Shown: positions 36,869 through 46,329 of the stretch, in pieces
Position numbering within the stretch: position 1 is the stretch's first letter
How the letters are laid out: the number at the start of each line of letters is the position of its first letter
Assembly (NCBI RefSeq): GCF_002953735.1
Contig: NZ_CP025536.1
Coordinates: forward strand, 998,001-1,062,000
Direction of reading: 5' to 3'
Length of the DNA: 64,000 nucleotides
Source of the DNA: Streptococcus pluranimalium
GTDB taxonomy: Bacteria; Bacillota; Bacilli; Lactobacillales; Streptococcaceae
Translations under genes and position numbers: made by a program
The notes under the pieces: model-generated
What the model saw: only the letters and a program-made list of their open reading frames with translations
The model's database searches: none
Told to the model about the DNA's origin: nothing

Positions 36869-37756
36869 TTAAGCTGCTGATGTTAGTTTTTCGTGTAATT
36901 TCTTACCAATAAAGCGAGCAGACAAATTAAAAATTAAAATAAAGACCAATAAAACTGCTGCTGATCCTGCAGAAACGAGAGTTCCATCCGGAATCGTTCC
37001 CTCACTATTAACTTTCCAAATATGAACAGCCAAAGTCTCAGATTGACGGAAAGGTGAGATAGGGCTAGTTACACTTAGAGGATTCCAGTTAGACCAATCA
37101 AGGGCTGGAGCTGACTGACCAGCAGTGTAGATCAAGGCAGCCGCTTCCCCGAAAATACGCCCTGAAGCTAGAACGATACCTGTTACAATTCCTGGTAAGG
37201 CTTCTGGAACAACAACATGTAAAACTGTCTCCCAACGTGATAATCCCAGAGCTAATCCTGCTTCGCGTTGCGTATGATGAACAGTACGAAGACTATCTTC
37301 TACAGTACGTGTCATTTGAGGTAGATTGAAGACGGTTAGAGCAAGGGCACCTGAAATGATAGAAAAGCCATATTCAAACTGCACAACGAAAATCAAATAA
37401 CCAAATAGACCAACTACCACTGATGGTAGGGAAGACAGAATTTCAATACAAGTACGAATAAAGTTTGTCAAACGTCCTTTTTTAGCATATTCTGCAAGGT
37501 AAATACCTGCCCCCATTGACAACGGTACTGAAATGATCAAAGTTGTCACTAATAGAAATAATGAGTTATACAGCTGAATCCCAATTCCTCCACCTGCTTG
37601 ATAGGAAGATGATTTTCCGGTTAAGAAGGACCAACTGATATGAGGCAAACCGCGAACCAAGATATAAAGAATTAACGATGCCAAGATTGCGACAATAATA
37701 GCTGCAATGGTGTAGAGAACACCAGTTGCTAACTTATCCATTTTTTTAGCGTTCAT
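36869..37756 (-). CDS. pstA: Phosphate ABC transporter permease PstA
   Basis: A 295-residue permease with six membrane segments. The MetI-type coupling loop EAGLALGLSRWETVLHVVVPEA lies near 168-189 (split here as EAGLALGLSRWE and TVLHVVVPEA). I start at the ATG at 37756 (MNAKKMDKLATG); an in-frame extension upstream lies within pstC and has no ribosome site. It overlaps pstC by 11 bases and pairs with it to form the phosphate channel. Confidence 0.94.
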   Translation of the reverse strand: MNAKKMDKLATGVLYTIAAIIVAILASLILYILVRGLPHISWSFLTGKSSSYQAGGGIGIQLYNSLFLLVTTLIISVPLSMGAGIYLAEYAKKGRLTNFIRTCIEILSSLPSVVVGLFGYLIFVVQFEYGFSIISGALALTVFNLPQMTRTVEDSLRTVHHTQREAGLALGLSRWETVLHVVVPEALPGIVTGIVLASGRIFGEAAALIYTAGQSAPALDWSNWNPLSVTSPISPFRQSETLAVHIWKVNSEGTIPDGTLVSAGSAAVLLVFILIFNLSARFIGKKLHEKLTSAA

Positions 37757-38681
37757 AGTTTCTCTTTCTCTCTCTTGTAATGAATTTAACGAGGGTATTA
37801 AAAGCAAGACTCATAAGAAGTAATACCAAGGCAAGTGACCAGAGAACATTATTTTGGACTGTTCCCATAACCGTATTACCTATTCCCATGGTTAAGACTG
37901 ATGTCAACGTTGCTGCTGGCGTTGTCAAGGAAGTAGGAACAACAGCAGAGTTACCAACAACCATTTGAATCGCTAAAGCTTCACCAAAGGCACGAGCCAT
38001 TCCAAAGATTATCGCTGTAAAAATACCTGGGCGAGCAGCGTTCAAAACAACACGCCAAATGGTCTGCCAACGTGTTGCCCCCATAGCCATACTTGCTTCG
38101 CGATAGTGACGCGGAACAGCTCGAAGACTATCTGTCGTCATAAAGGTAACTGTTGGGAGAATCATAACAAAAAGTACAAAAACCCCTGACAAGATACCAA
38201 ATCCTGTGCCACCAAAAATGGAACGTACAAATGGCACAACGATTTGCAAACCAATAAATCCATAAACAACAGATGGTATACCAACCAAAAGCTCGACAGC
38301 AGGCTGAAGGATTTTACGACCGTACTTAGGCGAAACTTCCGTCATAAATACTGCTGCTCCAATAGCAAATGGTGTCGCAATCAAAGCAGACAGAATCGTT
38401 ACAATGAAAGAACCCATAATCATTGGCAAAGCTCCCATAAGAGGTTGACCATCCGGTCCTTTTACACTCGGTTGCCAGTCAGTACCAAATAAAAATTTAA
38501 ACAGATTGATTTTATCAACAAAGAATGTCGATAGACCTTTTTGAGCAACGAAAATTAAAATCATTGCTACAATAAAGACAATTAAAGCAAGGCATAAAAA
38601 GGTAATCGTCTTACCAAATTTCTCAAGGCGAGAATTTTTTGAAGATGAAACCAATTTCTTAGCCAATTCTTGATTCTTCAT
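37746..38681 (-). CDS. pstC: Phosphate ABC transporter permease PstC
   Basis: A 311-residue permease with six membrane segments, the first near residues 28-50. The cytoplasmic coupling loop YREASMAMGATRWQTIWRVV lies near 197-216. It follows pstS by 9 bases. The basic C-terminal tail RERKRNYER overlaps the pstA start. Confidence 0.94.
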   Translation of the reverse strand: MKNQELAKKLVSSSKNSRLEKFGKTITFLCLALIVFIVAMILIFVAQKGLSTFFVDKINLFKFLFGTDWQPSVKGPDGQPLMGALPMIMGSFIVTILSALIATPFAIGAAVFMTEVSPKYGRKILQPAVELLVGIPSVVYGFIGLQIVVPFVRSIFGGTGFGILSGVFVLFVMILPTVTFMTTDSLRAVPRHYREASMAMGATRWQTIWRVVLNAARPGIFTAIIFGMARAFGEALAIQMVVGNSAVVPTSLTTPAATLTSVLTMGIGNTVMGTVQNNVLWSLALVLLLMSLAFNTLVKFITRERKRNYER

Positions 38682-38690
38682 TTCTACTCC

Positions 38691-39557
38691 TTATCTAGGC
38701 AAGACTTTACCATCAGCCGTCTTTTCAACTTTCATATCATTCATTGGGATGTAGCCCATTGTTGTTACGATATTAGATTGAACTTCATCAGACATCATGA
38801 AGTCTAAAAATTCTTTTGTTAAAGCCTTAGGCTCACCTTTAGTATACATATGCTCATATGACCAAATCGGCCAATCATTAGTAGCTACATTCTTAGGTGT
38901 TGGTTCAAATCCGTTAAGCTTCATTGTTTTGACACTATCATCTAAGTAGGCAAATGCTAGATAAGAAATAGCTCCTGACGTTTGAGAAACAATTGACTTA
39001 ACCATACCATTTGAATCTTGCTCTTGGCTCCTTTTAGCATTGACATCACCCATGATAATACTATCGAAGGTTGCACGTGATCCTGAACTAGCTGCTCTAT
39101 TGATAATAGAAATAGCTAAATCTTTTCCACCGACTTCTTTCCAATTGGTAATTTTGCCAGCAAAGATATCACGTAGCTGTTCAGAGGATAAATTGTCAAC
39201 GGATACTTCTTTATTGACAATAACTGCCATCCCAGCAACCGCAACACGGTGATCGACAAGTTTAGAAGCATCAATACCATCTTTTTCTTCCGCAAACAAA
39301 TCACTATTACCAATTTGAACTGCCCCTGATTGTACTTGTGACAATCCAGTACCAGAACCACCACCTTGGACGTTAATGGTTTTTCCTATATTTTGTTTAC
39401 TAAATTCATCTGCTGCCGCCTCCACGAGTGGCTGTAATGCTGTTGATCCAACGGCAGTTGAAGTTTCCCCTTTATCAATCCATCTGGCACACCCAGAAAG
39501 AAATAACAAAACGGTAACAAGCAATCCCATAAATGTGAGAAGCTTTTTCTTTTTCAT
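38691..39557 (-). CDS. pstS: Phosphate-binding lipoprotein PstS
   Basis: The 288-residue precursor has a lysine-rich signal with lipobox LFLSGC, then [16 protein letters not shown] near 38-53, the phosphate-binding start of the PstS fold, and [15 protein letters not shown] near 160-174 with the anion-binding Ser-Arg. It captures phosphate outside the membrane for PstCA-BB. The start at 39557 has CGGAGGAAAA directly before it; a longer frame upstream is not supported. The promoter region has TATAAT (minus strand, near 39645-39650), presumably induced when phosphate is low; I could not recognise a clear Pho box. Confidence 0.93.
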   Translation of the reverse strand: MKKKKLLTFMGLLVTVLLFLSGCARWIDKGETSTAVGSTALQPLVEAAADEFSKQNIGKTINVQGGGSGTGLSQVQSGAVQIGNSDLFAEEKDGIDASKLVDHRVAVAGMAVIVNKEVSVDNLSSEQLRDIFAGKITNWKEVGGKDLAISIINRAASSGSRATFDSIIMGDVNAKRSQEQDSNGMVKSIVSQTSGAISYLAFAYLDDSVKTMKLNGFEPTPKNVATNDWPIWSYEHMYTKGEPKALTKEFLDFMMSDEVQSNIVTTMGYIPMNDMKVEKTADGKVLPR

Positions 39558-39707
39558 CTTTTTTCCTCCGAGAAACGAAATCAAGTTAGAATGAGAACAA
39601 GCTATCTTTCTGATATTGTCAGATAACTTTCCCATCACCAAATTATTATATCAAGAAGTCAACGTACTGACTTTCTTTTTGAATCAAATTGTATTCAATA
39701 ACAGTTA

Positions 39708-41030
39708 CTACTTAAATCTCAAACCTTTGGGATAAAAATTTTTCAATTGATTTCCGACAACTTTAGCGAATCCCAAACCATTCCCATTTATCACAACTTG
39801 ATACCAACCATTAGAATAGGTTTCATGCAAATTCACCTGACTACCAGCCACATACTCTTTAAACTGTTCTATATCAATTTCTAATTTCTGTACTACCTCA
39901 GATGGCTTCAAGGCTATTCCTAAAGCAAAGGAAGGCTCAAACCGCTTTTTCTTGAAAGTCCCCAAATGAAGACCATTTCTGGCAATTTTTAATTGAGATA
40001 AGTCCGGTAAATGAGCGGGTATAATATAGAGTTGATCTCCAAAGACCTGATATTGCCCCTCTAATGTTATTTTTAAATGTTCTTGAGAAAACGATTCCCA
40101 TAAGTTCATTTGTTCCTTGGTCAAAGAGACTTGTCTAGCTTTTCTTTTCTGTTTAAGCTTCGTCTCTTCCTCTCTTGGTCTGACATCTTTGAACTTGGCA
40201 ATAAACTGACCTTCCCCCTTAAAAGAGTGAGGATACATTCTGACAGTTCCAGGCATAAGATCACTATCTCTCATACCGTTAATTGCTCGTATTGGAATTA
40301 ACTCTAATTGACTAAACTCTTCTAAAAGCCACTCAACGACTTCTTCATTTTCCTCAGGGGACCAGGTACAAGTGGAATAGACCAGTTCACCACCAGGAGC
40401 TAGCATCGCGAGCGCATCTGATAAAATGGATTTCTGCAAACTCGCTAATTCTTTCGGATAATCCTTGTGCCAGTATTTTTCAGCTTCTGGATCCTTGCGA
40501 AACATTCCTTCGCCTGAACAAGGGCCATCAAAAACAATAAGATCAAAGTAAGATGGAAAAATCTTAGCTAAACGTTCTGCCGACTCGTTGGTAACAAGAA
40601 CATTCCTTGCACCAAAGCGCTCAACATTTTCAGTTAAAATCTTACTTCGCTTGGTATTGATCTCGTTACTGATCAAAAGCCCAGTATTGTTTAAATAACT
40701 TAATAAATGAGTTGTCTTTCCTCCAGGCGCAGCTGCTAAATCAAGAACTTTCATTCCGGGTTTGGGTTTAGCAACCTGCCCCACCATCTGAGCTGCTGGC
40801 TCTTGTGAATAAACAAGTCCAGTCACATGTTCAACTGATTTTCCAGATATTTTTCCATAATAACCCCACTCTGTCTTAGGAATAGGATTGTCGAAGGCTA
40901 TTTGATTCTCCTTTAAAGGATTTGAACGAAAACCAGACACTGGGGCCTCACTAAAAGAATCCAAAAAATTTGGAGCTTCTTCTTGAAGTAGTTCTATGTA
41001 TTTATTAATAAAATCTTGTGGTAATGTCAT
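39708..41030 (-). CDS. rsmF: 16S rRNA (cytosine-C5) methyltransferase RsmF-like
   Basis: The 440-residue protein has an RsmB/NOL1-type methyltransferase core: VLDLAAAPGGKTTHL near 105-119, DGPCSGEGMFRKDPEA with one catalytic Cys near 171, and STCTWSPEENE with the second near 220. A C-terminal domain of about 150 residues (RsmF/PUA-like) binds rRNA. It probably methylates a cytosine such as C1407 in 16S rRNA. It stands alone, between pstS and a repeat copy. Confidence 0.92.
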   Translation of the reverse strand: MTLPQDFINKYIELLQEEAPNFLDSFSEAPVSGFRSNPLKENQIAFDNPIPKTEWGYYGKISGKSVEHVTGLVYSQEPAAQMVGQVAKPKPGMKVLDLAAAPGGKTTHLLSYLNNTGLLISNEINTKRSKILTENVERFGARNVLVTNESAERLAKIFPSYFDLIVFDGPCSGEGMFRKDPEAEKYWHKDYPKELASLQKSILSDALAMLAPGGELVYSTCTWSPEENEEVVEWLLEEFSQLELIPIRAINGMRDSDLMPGTVRMYPHSFKGEGQFIAKFKDVRPREEETKLKQKRKARQVSLTKEQMNLWESFSQEHLKITLEGQYQVFGDQLYIIPAHLPDLSQLKIARNGLHLGTFKKKRFEPSFALGIALKPSEVVQKLEIDIEQFKEYVAGSQVNLHETYSNGWYQVVINGNGLGFAKVVGNQLKNFYPKGLRFK

Positions 41031-41094
41031 GTTATTATTATATCAAATTCCTTATTATTGACCTATAAAAAGGAACAGAAAGAACTCTAAAGAA

Positions 41095-41330
41095 TGAAAA
41101 AGGTAGAAAAAGAGTTCGTCTTCCCAGATCCGCACACTTCAAAGACCTAGGAGAAATTTTGAGGTTGTCAGTTGAAAAAGCCTAGATTTTCCTTATTATA
41201 GCTCTAGGTCTTTGAAGAACATAAAATGCGAATGAATCAAACCTAATAACCACCGCGTTAAGATGTCACAATGAACTTCATTTCATATAAATAAGGTTGG
41301 ACATAAAGTCCAACCTTATTATAAGCATTA
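41095..41330 (-). repeat. Intergenic repeat family, copy B
   Basis: In minus-strand orientation it opens with the AGGTTGGAC...GTCCAACCT hairpin (41293-41325, with loop TTTAT), which also serves as terminator of the inositol-phosphatase unit, then reads ATATGAA...AGTTCATTGTGACATC and TTAACGCGGTGGTT as in copy A. The far end, GTGCGGATCTGGGAAGACGAACTCTT, matches the end of copy C. A long inner stem (TCAAAGACCTAG with CTAGGTCTTTGA, 41132-41216) is unique to this copy. It fills the 297-base gap. Confidence 0.6.
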
Positions 41331-42086
41331 ATTTACTAATTTTTGAATAAAAGATAATTCTTCTGTTGGAACAAACATAACTTGCTGTCTTGTTAGAAAG
41401 TCTGGTTTTTCCCCTTCGATGGTTAATAAACAGTAACCCAGTTTTTCTCCCATAATTGAGGCTGCAGCGTAATCCCAAGGAGCAATATTTGAAAAATAAG
41501 CAAGCAATTTCCCTGAAATAACCTGTGTCATACTGATACCGGCTCCACCATAGACACGAATTCCCAATGCTAGACTCGTAAAATCCCTAATACCTGCTGT
41601 ATTTTCAAGATACATCTGAGCATTGACACCAACTAAACAGCGTTTGAAATCTCGGTGGTGGTAATGTTCAAGCTTAGTAGTATTAGCATAAACATCAAAT
41701 TGACCGCCTCCGTGATATAAGATATCCTGCATAACATCTAAGATTAGGCCAAATTGTCCAACACCATTTTCATAATAAGCTATCATAATAGCAAAATGAT
41801 CGCGCTGAGCAATAAAATTAACGGTACCATCAATAGGATCTAGCACCCAAACATTGCCTTCTGCTATTGGATGTGTTACATCATTTTCTTCGGCTAAAAA
41901 ATGATCTTCTGGATAAGCCTTTTTGATGGCTTGGATCATTAATTCTTGGCATTGCTTGTCCAAGCTAGTTACTAAATCAGTCTCATCTGACTTTTCTTCA
42001 ATGATAAGTGCTTGAGACATACGATCCTTAATAAAAGCACCAGCCTCTCTTATTACCTCTTGTGCAAATAAAAACTTACTCTCCAA
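41328..42086 (-). CDS. Inositol monophosphatase family phosphatase
   Basis: The 252-residue protein has the metal-binding Glu in FLAEENDVT near 62-70, the family motif [12 protein letters not shown] near 80-91 and the C-terminal [11 protein letters not shown] near 200-210. Members hydrolyse inositol phosphates, fructose bisphosphate or 3'-phosphoadenosine nucleotides (pAp); with no inositol pathway in sight a nucleotide or sugar phosphate substrate is likelier. It overlaps the UPF0223 gene by 11 bases and belongs to the spxA1-led unit. Confidence 0.9.
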   Translation of the reverse strand: MESKFLFAQEVIREAGAFIKDRMSQALIIEEKSDETDLVTSLDKQCQELMIQAIKKAYPEDHFLAEENDVTHPIAEGNVWVLDPIDGTVNFIAQRDHFAIMIAYYENGVGQFGLILDVMQDILYHGGGQFDVYANTTKLEHYHHRDFKRCLVGVNAQMYLENTAGIRDFTSLALGIRVYGGAGISMTQVISGKLLAYFSNIAPWDYAAASIMGEKLGYCLLTIEGEKPDFLTRQQVMFVPTEELSFIQKLVN

Positions 42087-42357
42087 GTCTCAACCACCCT
42101 TCAGATTGCGATCTAGCAGCTTGAACAGCACGATAAATTGAATAACCACTAGCTTGTTCAAACGCCTTATCCAATCGTTTCTCCTCCCCTTTAGATGGAA
42201 CGACTTGTTTAAATGCAGCGTAAGCTTCCAAAAAAGCATGGACATCAACTTTACTTTCATAGGCTTTTTCTACATGATTAAAAAAACAAAGCACTGAAGT
42301 TATTTCTTCAGTACTCCAGGATAAATCAAGTGGGTATGAATAGGTATTATTAGGCAT
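42076..42357 (-). CDS. UPF0223 family protein
   Basis: This 93-residue small helical protein begins [19 protein letters not shown] and resembles Bacillus YktA and other UPF0223 members, whose function is unknown. I take the ATG at 42357, within the last 8 bases of spxA1. A longer in-frame reading upstream overlaps spxA1 in another frame and is not credible. Family proteins have this exact length. It is encoded between SpxA1 and the phosphatase, an order common to streptococci. Confidence 0.88.
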   Translation of the reverse strand: MPNNTYSYPLDLSWSTEEITSVLCFFNHVEKAYESKVDVHAFLEAYAAFKQVVPSKGEEKRLDKAFEQASGYSIYRAVQAARSQSEGWLRLGE

Positions 42358-42763
42358 GTTTTCCCTCAATTTCCGCTCGAATTGTAGCTTGGCGAAGTTC
42401 TTGTTTACGATAATCTCTTGGCAAAAAGGCTCTAATCTCATCTTCATTGAACCCAATTTGCATACGCTTATTATCCATAATAATGGGACGTCGTAATAAA
42501 CTTGGATTTGAAGCAATTAACTCAATCAGTTGAGAAATAGACATGTCATCGACATCTATATCTAACTTTTGAAAAACTTTTGAACGGGTTGAAATAATAT
42601 CTTCTGTCCCATTTTCCGTGAATGATAGGATAGACATCAATTCATCTTGAGTCAAAGGGCTTGTAATAATATTATGTTCAACATACTCGACTTCGTGCTT
42701 TTCTAACCAAGCACGCGCCTTACGACAACTCGTGCAACTCGGTGATAAAAATAAAGTAACCAT
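42350..42763 (-). CDS. spxA1: Spx-family regulator SpxA1
   Basis: Spx binds the RNA polymerase alpha C-terminal domain and reprograms transcription in oxidative stress. The 137-residue ArsC-fold protein has the redox pair Cys10-Cys13 in SPSCTSCRK and the strongly conserved stretch [19 protein letters not shown] near 86-104. Its sequence is closer to streptococcal SpxA1 than SpxA2. The start at 42763 follows GAGGCGAG; the upstream in-frame codons lack support. It has its own -10 promoter and leads a three-gene unit. Confidence 0.94.
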   Translation of the reverse strand: MVTLFLSPSCTSCRKARAWLEKHEVEYVEHNIITSPLTQDELMSILSFTENGTEDIISTRSKVFQKLDIDVDDMSISQLIELIASNPSLLRRPIIMDNKRMQIGFNEDEIRAFLPRDYRKQELRQATIRAEIEGKHA

Positions 42764-42796
42764 ATCTCGCCTCATCAATCAATCTACTTGGTTAAC

Positions 42797-42802
42797 ATTA
42801 TA
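42797..42802 (-). promoter_or_regulatory. -10 box of the spxA1 unit
   Basis: The minus strand reads TTTGTATAATG 34-39 bases upstream of the spxA1 start. No convincing -35 was seen. The box lies in the short gap between ribF and spxA1. Confidence 0.55.
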
Positions 42803-42822
42803 CAAAAAATTAAAAGACTTGG

Positions 42823-43743
42823 CTATGGTTTTTGCCAATTTATCGCAATTTCTTGATCATTTTCAAGCTGCTGAACTAAATCATCTATGCCATTAAATTT
42901 TTCCATGTCACGAATTTTCTCTAACCAAAAAATTTCAATAGCCTCACCGTAAATATCCCCTGAAAAATCAAAAATATTAGCTTCTAAGCGTAGTTCTGTA
43001 CCACCGAAAGTAATATTTTCTCCAATACTAGTCATTGATCGATAGCGTTTACCTTTGACAATAACATCTGTAACATAGACGCCATCTGCAGGAAGATGGG
43101 TCCTATCTATTGGGGCTAAATTAGCTGTAGGAAAGCCAATCGTGCGTCCTCTAGCATCTCCATGCACAACAATCCCTCGCGTCGAATAATCATACCCCAA
43201 CAATTGGCCAGCATCCCTAACATTCCCTTCTTGAATCAGTTGGCGTATTAAGGTTGAACTAATTTTTCGCTGCCCATCTCTTATTTCAGGGATGACAATA
43301 ACATCACCAGAAAAATTACGAGACAAATAATCAGGATTAGTTCTATTATGTCCAAAATGATAGTCAAAGCCAACAACTATACTATCTGGATTTAATTGTT
43401 TAATATAGGTATTGATAAATTCATCGGATGAAATTTTAGCAAAATCACTCGTAAAATTCGTTAGATATAGAGAGTCAACCCCATACTCTTCAAATTTTTG
43501 ATAACGCTTCTCAGGATATGTGACGTGTAGAAGCAATTCTGGCGTAAAACGACTAAAAGCTAGTTTAGGAGATTCCAGAAAGGTCATTACAACGACGGTT
43601 AATTCTTTCTTCTTTGCCACTTCTTTTGCTTTATCAAATAGCGCTTTATGTCCAGTGTGAAGAGCATCAAAGTAGCCCAGGACAAGAACTGTTTTTTGTG
43701 GTTCCACAATCTCTTGATGAGATTTAATAACTGTTATTTTCAT
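42823..43743 (-). CDS. ribF: Bifunctional riboflavin kinase / FAD synthetase
   Basis: RibF turns riboflavin into FMN and then FAD. The 306-residue protein has an N-terminal nucleotidyltransferase domain with [15 protein letters not shown] near 22-36 and [10 protein letters not shown] near 155-164, and a C-terminal kinase domain with [11 protein letters not shown] near 200-210. It overlaps truB by 4 bases, an association common in Firmicutes. FAD made here supplies nox and the ApbE enzyme in this window. Confidence 0.96.
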   Translation of the reverse strand: MKITVIKSHQEIVEPQKTVLVLGYFDALHTGHKALFDKAKEVAKKKELTVVVMTFLESPKLAFSRFTPELLLHVTYPEKRYQKFEEYGVDSLYLTNFTSDFAKISSDEFINTYIKQLNPDSIVVGFDYHFGHNRTNPDYLSRNFSGDVIVIPEIRDGQRKISSTLIRQLIQEGNVRDAGQLLGYDYSTRGIVVHGDARGRTIGFPTANLAPIDRTHLPADGVYVTDVIVKGKRYRSMTSIGENITFGGTELRLEANIFDFSGDIYGEAIEIFWLEKIRDMEKFNGIDDLVQQLENDQEIAINWQKP

Positions 43744-44624
43744 GATATTAGTACTTTTCTTGGTTTATACAAGTCTCCCCGCTTTTCTAAAATAGCGACA
43801 ACCTGGTCATTATAATAAGCTGCTACTGTTTTTTTCTCATTCTCTATAGGGATAAATCTTCCATGGCGGATATCGGTCACTGCCTCTTCATCAATAACAA
43901 CTTTTTCCAGATCAGAAAGTCCAAATTCAATTGGCAAAAGAAAAGAGAGGTCATTTTTAGCAACTAGCAACTCAATTTCTTCAAGTGTAACTGACTGAGA
44001 CAAGTCTAAACCAGCCGAAGCTGTCCGCTGCAGCTGAGACATATGGCTAGCAAAACCCAGACGCTCCCCTAAATCTACGGATAAGGTTCTGACATATGTC
44101 CCTTTACTACAAGATACCCTAAAAGAAAAGCGAACAGTATCATCCTCATGAATTAATGAAGAAGTTCTGTAAAATTCCCCGATAGTGATCTGTCTCTCTG
44201 GACGTTCGACCACTTCACCTGCACGAGCATACTCATATAATTTTTTACCATTAACTTTTACAGCAGAAAACATAGGAGGAATCTGAGTAATCTGCCCTAC
44301 AAACTCCCTCATAGCCAAATCTATATCTTCTTCTGATAAAGTAGAGCTTACTGGTGTTTTTTTTACGACTTCGCCACTAGCATCCTCTGTTGTTGTTGAA
44401 TAGCCTAATGTGATTTCACCTTCGTAAACTTTACCAGATTCGGTCATAAATTCCAAAACTCGCGTCGCTTTACCAACGGCAATTGGCAAGACTCCTGTGA
44501 CGTCTGGATCAAGTGTCCCTCCATGGCCAATCTTTTTTTCTTGAAGTATTTTTCGCAGTTTAAAAACAGCGTCATGACTAGTCATCCCAGCCGCTTTTTT
44601 CAAATTAATAATTCCGTTAATCAT
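43740..44624 (-). CDS. truB: tRNA pseudouridine-55 synthase
   Basis: TruB makes pseudouridine 55 in the T-loop of tRNAs. The 294-residue protein has [15 protein letters not shown] with catalytic Asp39 near 32-46, [13 protein letters not shown] near 65-77 and a C-terminal PUA-like domain. I take the ATG at 44624 ([13 protein letters not shown]), the usual family start; an ATG nine bases upstream overlaps the -10 box. No ribosome site precedes either, and the promoter position predicts a leaderless mRNA. It is the first gene of a two-gene unit with ribF. Confidence 0.95.
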   Translation of the reverse strand: MINGIINLKKAAGMTSHDAVFKLRKILQEKKIGHGGTLDPDVTGVLPIAVGKATRVLEFMTESGKVYEGEITLGYSTTTEDASGEVVKKTPVSSTLSEEDIDLAMREFVGQITQIPPMFSAVKVNGKKLYEYARAGEVVERPERQITIGEFYRTSSLIHEDDTVRFSFRVSCSKGTYVRTLSVDLGERLGFASHMSQLQRTASAGLDLSQSVTLEEIELLVAKNDLSFLLPIEFGLSDLEKVVIDEEAVTDIRHGRFIPIENEKKTVAAYYNDQVVAILEKRGDLYKPRKVLIS

Positions 44625-44631
44625 AGTAGTC

Positions 44632-44640
44632 ATTATACCA
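44632..44640 (-). promoter_or_regulatory. Extended -10 promoter of truB-ribF (predicted leaderless)
   Basis: TGGTATAAT on the minus strand ends 7 bases before the truB ATG at 44624, so transcription should begin at or within one or two bases of the start codon. No Shine-Dalgarno is present in the 40 bases upstream. Confidence 0.6.
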
Positions 44641-44719
44641 TAAAGTTAAAAAGGAGAGAAACTAAGCCACTACCATTGTTTGACATAGTCAAATTAGAAG
44701 CCTCTATCATGAGAAATCG

Positions 44720-46063
44720 TTAAATTTCTCTGTTAAAATCAGTATCAATAGCTCTAAAATCTTGGATTTCCTGAACGTATTCTAACACGCCTTCAAATTC
44801 TCCTTGATTATTTCTTACAGCAGCATAAGTAACATGCACAAAAATCTCCCTTTTCTCAGACTTAAACCACATCGTTACTTTTTCTCTCTGACCGGATTTT
44901 AAAATTTTTATAATCTCTTTGACCTTGTCTACCACTCTAGGAGGATGGCAAGCTTCAACGTGACGACCAATTTGACTTGGGTTTCTTTTAAAAATCATCT
45001 CTTTTTCCGAGGTATGATTGTTATGATACTGAAAAATATCATCCTTATTGACAAAAGTTATCTCCATTGGTAAATGATTGAGAATAAGGTCTGCTTGTTC
45101 AACAGATAAAAAACCATTTCCAAAAGCTTGAGAAGTATATCTATCGCCAACTGTACTAGACGGTATTTTAGGAGTAAATGAGAGAGAAAAGGTTCCTTGT
45201 TCTGTTTCAAAGACAGTAACCGTCTTGTCATCTGTTATTTCTCGAGAACTTATTGCTTCCACAGAAGGGTATTCATTTTCTTCTCCAAACGAGTTTCTAA
45301 CGGGACGCCACTCTTTTAAAGGCTTAATAATCGCATAACCATATTGATCACTCTCCTTGGCTATTTGCAACCAGTCATCTTGGGTAAAGGATTCTAAAAG
45401 AATCATCAATAAAATAGATTCTTCTTTAAAAATCATTTCTTCGAATTCGCTCGCAAATAAATCAAAGCGTTCTCTAATCTCAGCTACTGTCTTAGCAGGA
45501 AAAAGATCAATGGCCTGCTTTACCTCTGAAAACAAATCTCTAATCTTATCATCAACTCCCCACATTACAACTGGAGGAGCATCATGCCCATAAGCTTCCA
45601 TTATCGGGAAAAATAGCTGTTCTTTGCGAGTATAATGACGATCAAATTGTCCCAAAAGAGTCATTTGATGTCTTAACCCCTTAATCAACTGTTCAAGTAT
45701 ACTGCTGTCATCTAGTTTAGCCATATTATCTAAGATACGACGAATTCTAAGCAGAGCTGCACGAAGAGCCAGATTTTCCTGTTTAAAGACATAAACAGGA
45801 TGCCCTTCTTGATCAGCATCAGGAACTTCAGACTCCTGAATGGCTCCTTTAAACAGATTGGCATGAACATTGCACAAAGACATAATATCTTCAAAAGTAA
45901 TGCCTATCTCAGATGCCATTAATTCGTGTTCCATCATCGAAATTTCCAAAGCGGAGACACCCGTAAAATGCTGATCGAAGCGTTCCTGGACAGACTCTGC
46001 ACTCGCACCTTGATGGAGGTCGAGTAAAATATCTTTTAGTATTTCAATACGATTATCAGACAT
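44720..46063 (-). CDS. DUF438 / hemerythrin / PAS domain protein
   Basis: The 447-residue protein has three parts. Residues 1-90 are DUF438. Residues about 95-230 are a hemerythrin-like HHE domain with LRHQMTLLGQFDRHYTRKEQLFFPIM and later EMIFKEESILLMILLE, giving His/Glu ligands for a di-iron centre. Residues about 320-435 are a PAS domain with ITFVNKDDIFQYHNNH and IGRHVEACHPPR. Family members are linked to nitric-oxide or oxygen sensing and iron-sulphur repair. A DUF1858 gene precedes it by 3 bases. The function is inferred from domains. Confidence 0.85.
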   Translation of the reverse strand: MSDNRIEILKDILLDLHQGASAESVQERFDQHFTGVSALEISMMEHELMASEIGITFEDIMSLCNVHANLFKGAIQESEVPDADQEGHPVYVFKQENLALRAALLRIRRILDNMAKLDDSSILEQLIKGLRHQMTLLGQFDRHYTRKEQLFFPIMEAYGHDAPPVVMWGVDDKIRDLFSEVKQAIDLFPAKTVAEIRERFDLFASEFEEMIFKEESILLMILLESFTQDDWLQIAKESDQYGYAIIKPLKEWRPVRNSFGEENEYPSVEAISSREITDDKTVTVFETEQGTFSLSFTPKIPSSTVGDRYTSQAFGNGFLSVEQADLILNHLPMEITFVNKDDIFQYHNNHTSEKEMIFKRNPSQIGRHVEACHPPRVVDKVKEIIKILKSGQREKVTMWFKSEKREIFVHVTYAAVRNNQGEFEGVLEYVQEIQDFRAIDTDFNREI

Positions 46064-46066
46064 ACT

Positions 46067-46294
46067 TCACTCCTTAATCTCATAACCATTACATAACAAG
46101 GTTTCTTTAACAGCTTCTATAGAAATACCTGCCAATTTAGAACCAGCTGATATACTTGTTACCTTCGCTACTGTATTAAGCATCATGGGATTAGCTAACG
46201 GTTTAAAACCTAAGTCAATCAAAAGTGGCTTTAACTCTGGATGCTCTTTTAATACCTCTGCGACAGGAATTGTCAAATCAATACAATTAATCAC
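46067..46294 (-). CDS. DUF1858 domain protein
   Basis: A 75-residue protein consisting of one DUF1858 domain (MINCIDLTIPVAEVLKEHPELK). Such domains often precede or fuse to hemerythrin proteins and hybrid-cluster proteins, and many carry a Cys pair near the C-terminus; here only Cys4 and one C-terminal Cys (LLCNGYEIKE) are seen. It is 3 bases upstream of the DUF438 gene, so the two should be made together. Confidence 0.82.
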   Translation of the reverse strand: MINCIDLTIPVAEVLKEHPELKPLLIDLGFKPLANPMMLNTVAKVTSISAGSKLAGISIEAVKETLLCNGYEIKE

Positions 46295-46329
46295 TTCAAC
46301 CTCTCATTAGTATTTAGATACAATTTTTA

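Noticed and set aside
44711..44730. GAGAAAT/ATTTCTC stem at the end of the DUF438 gene as a terminator
   Set aside because: No T-tract follows on the minus strand and the stem covers the stop codon.
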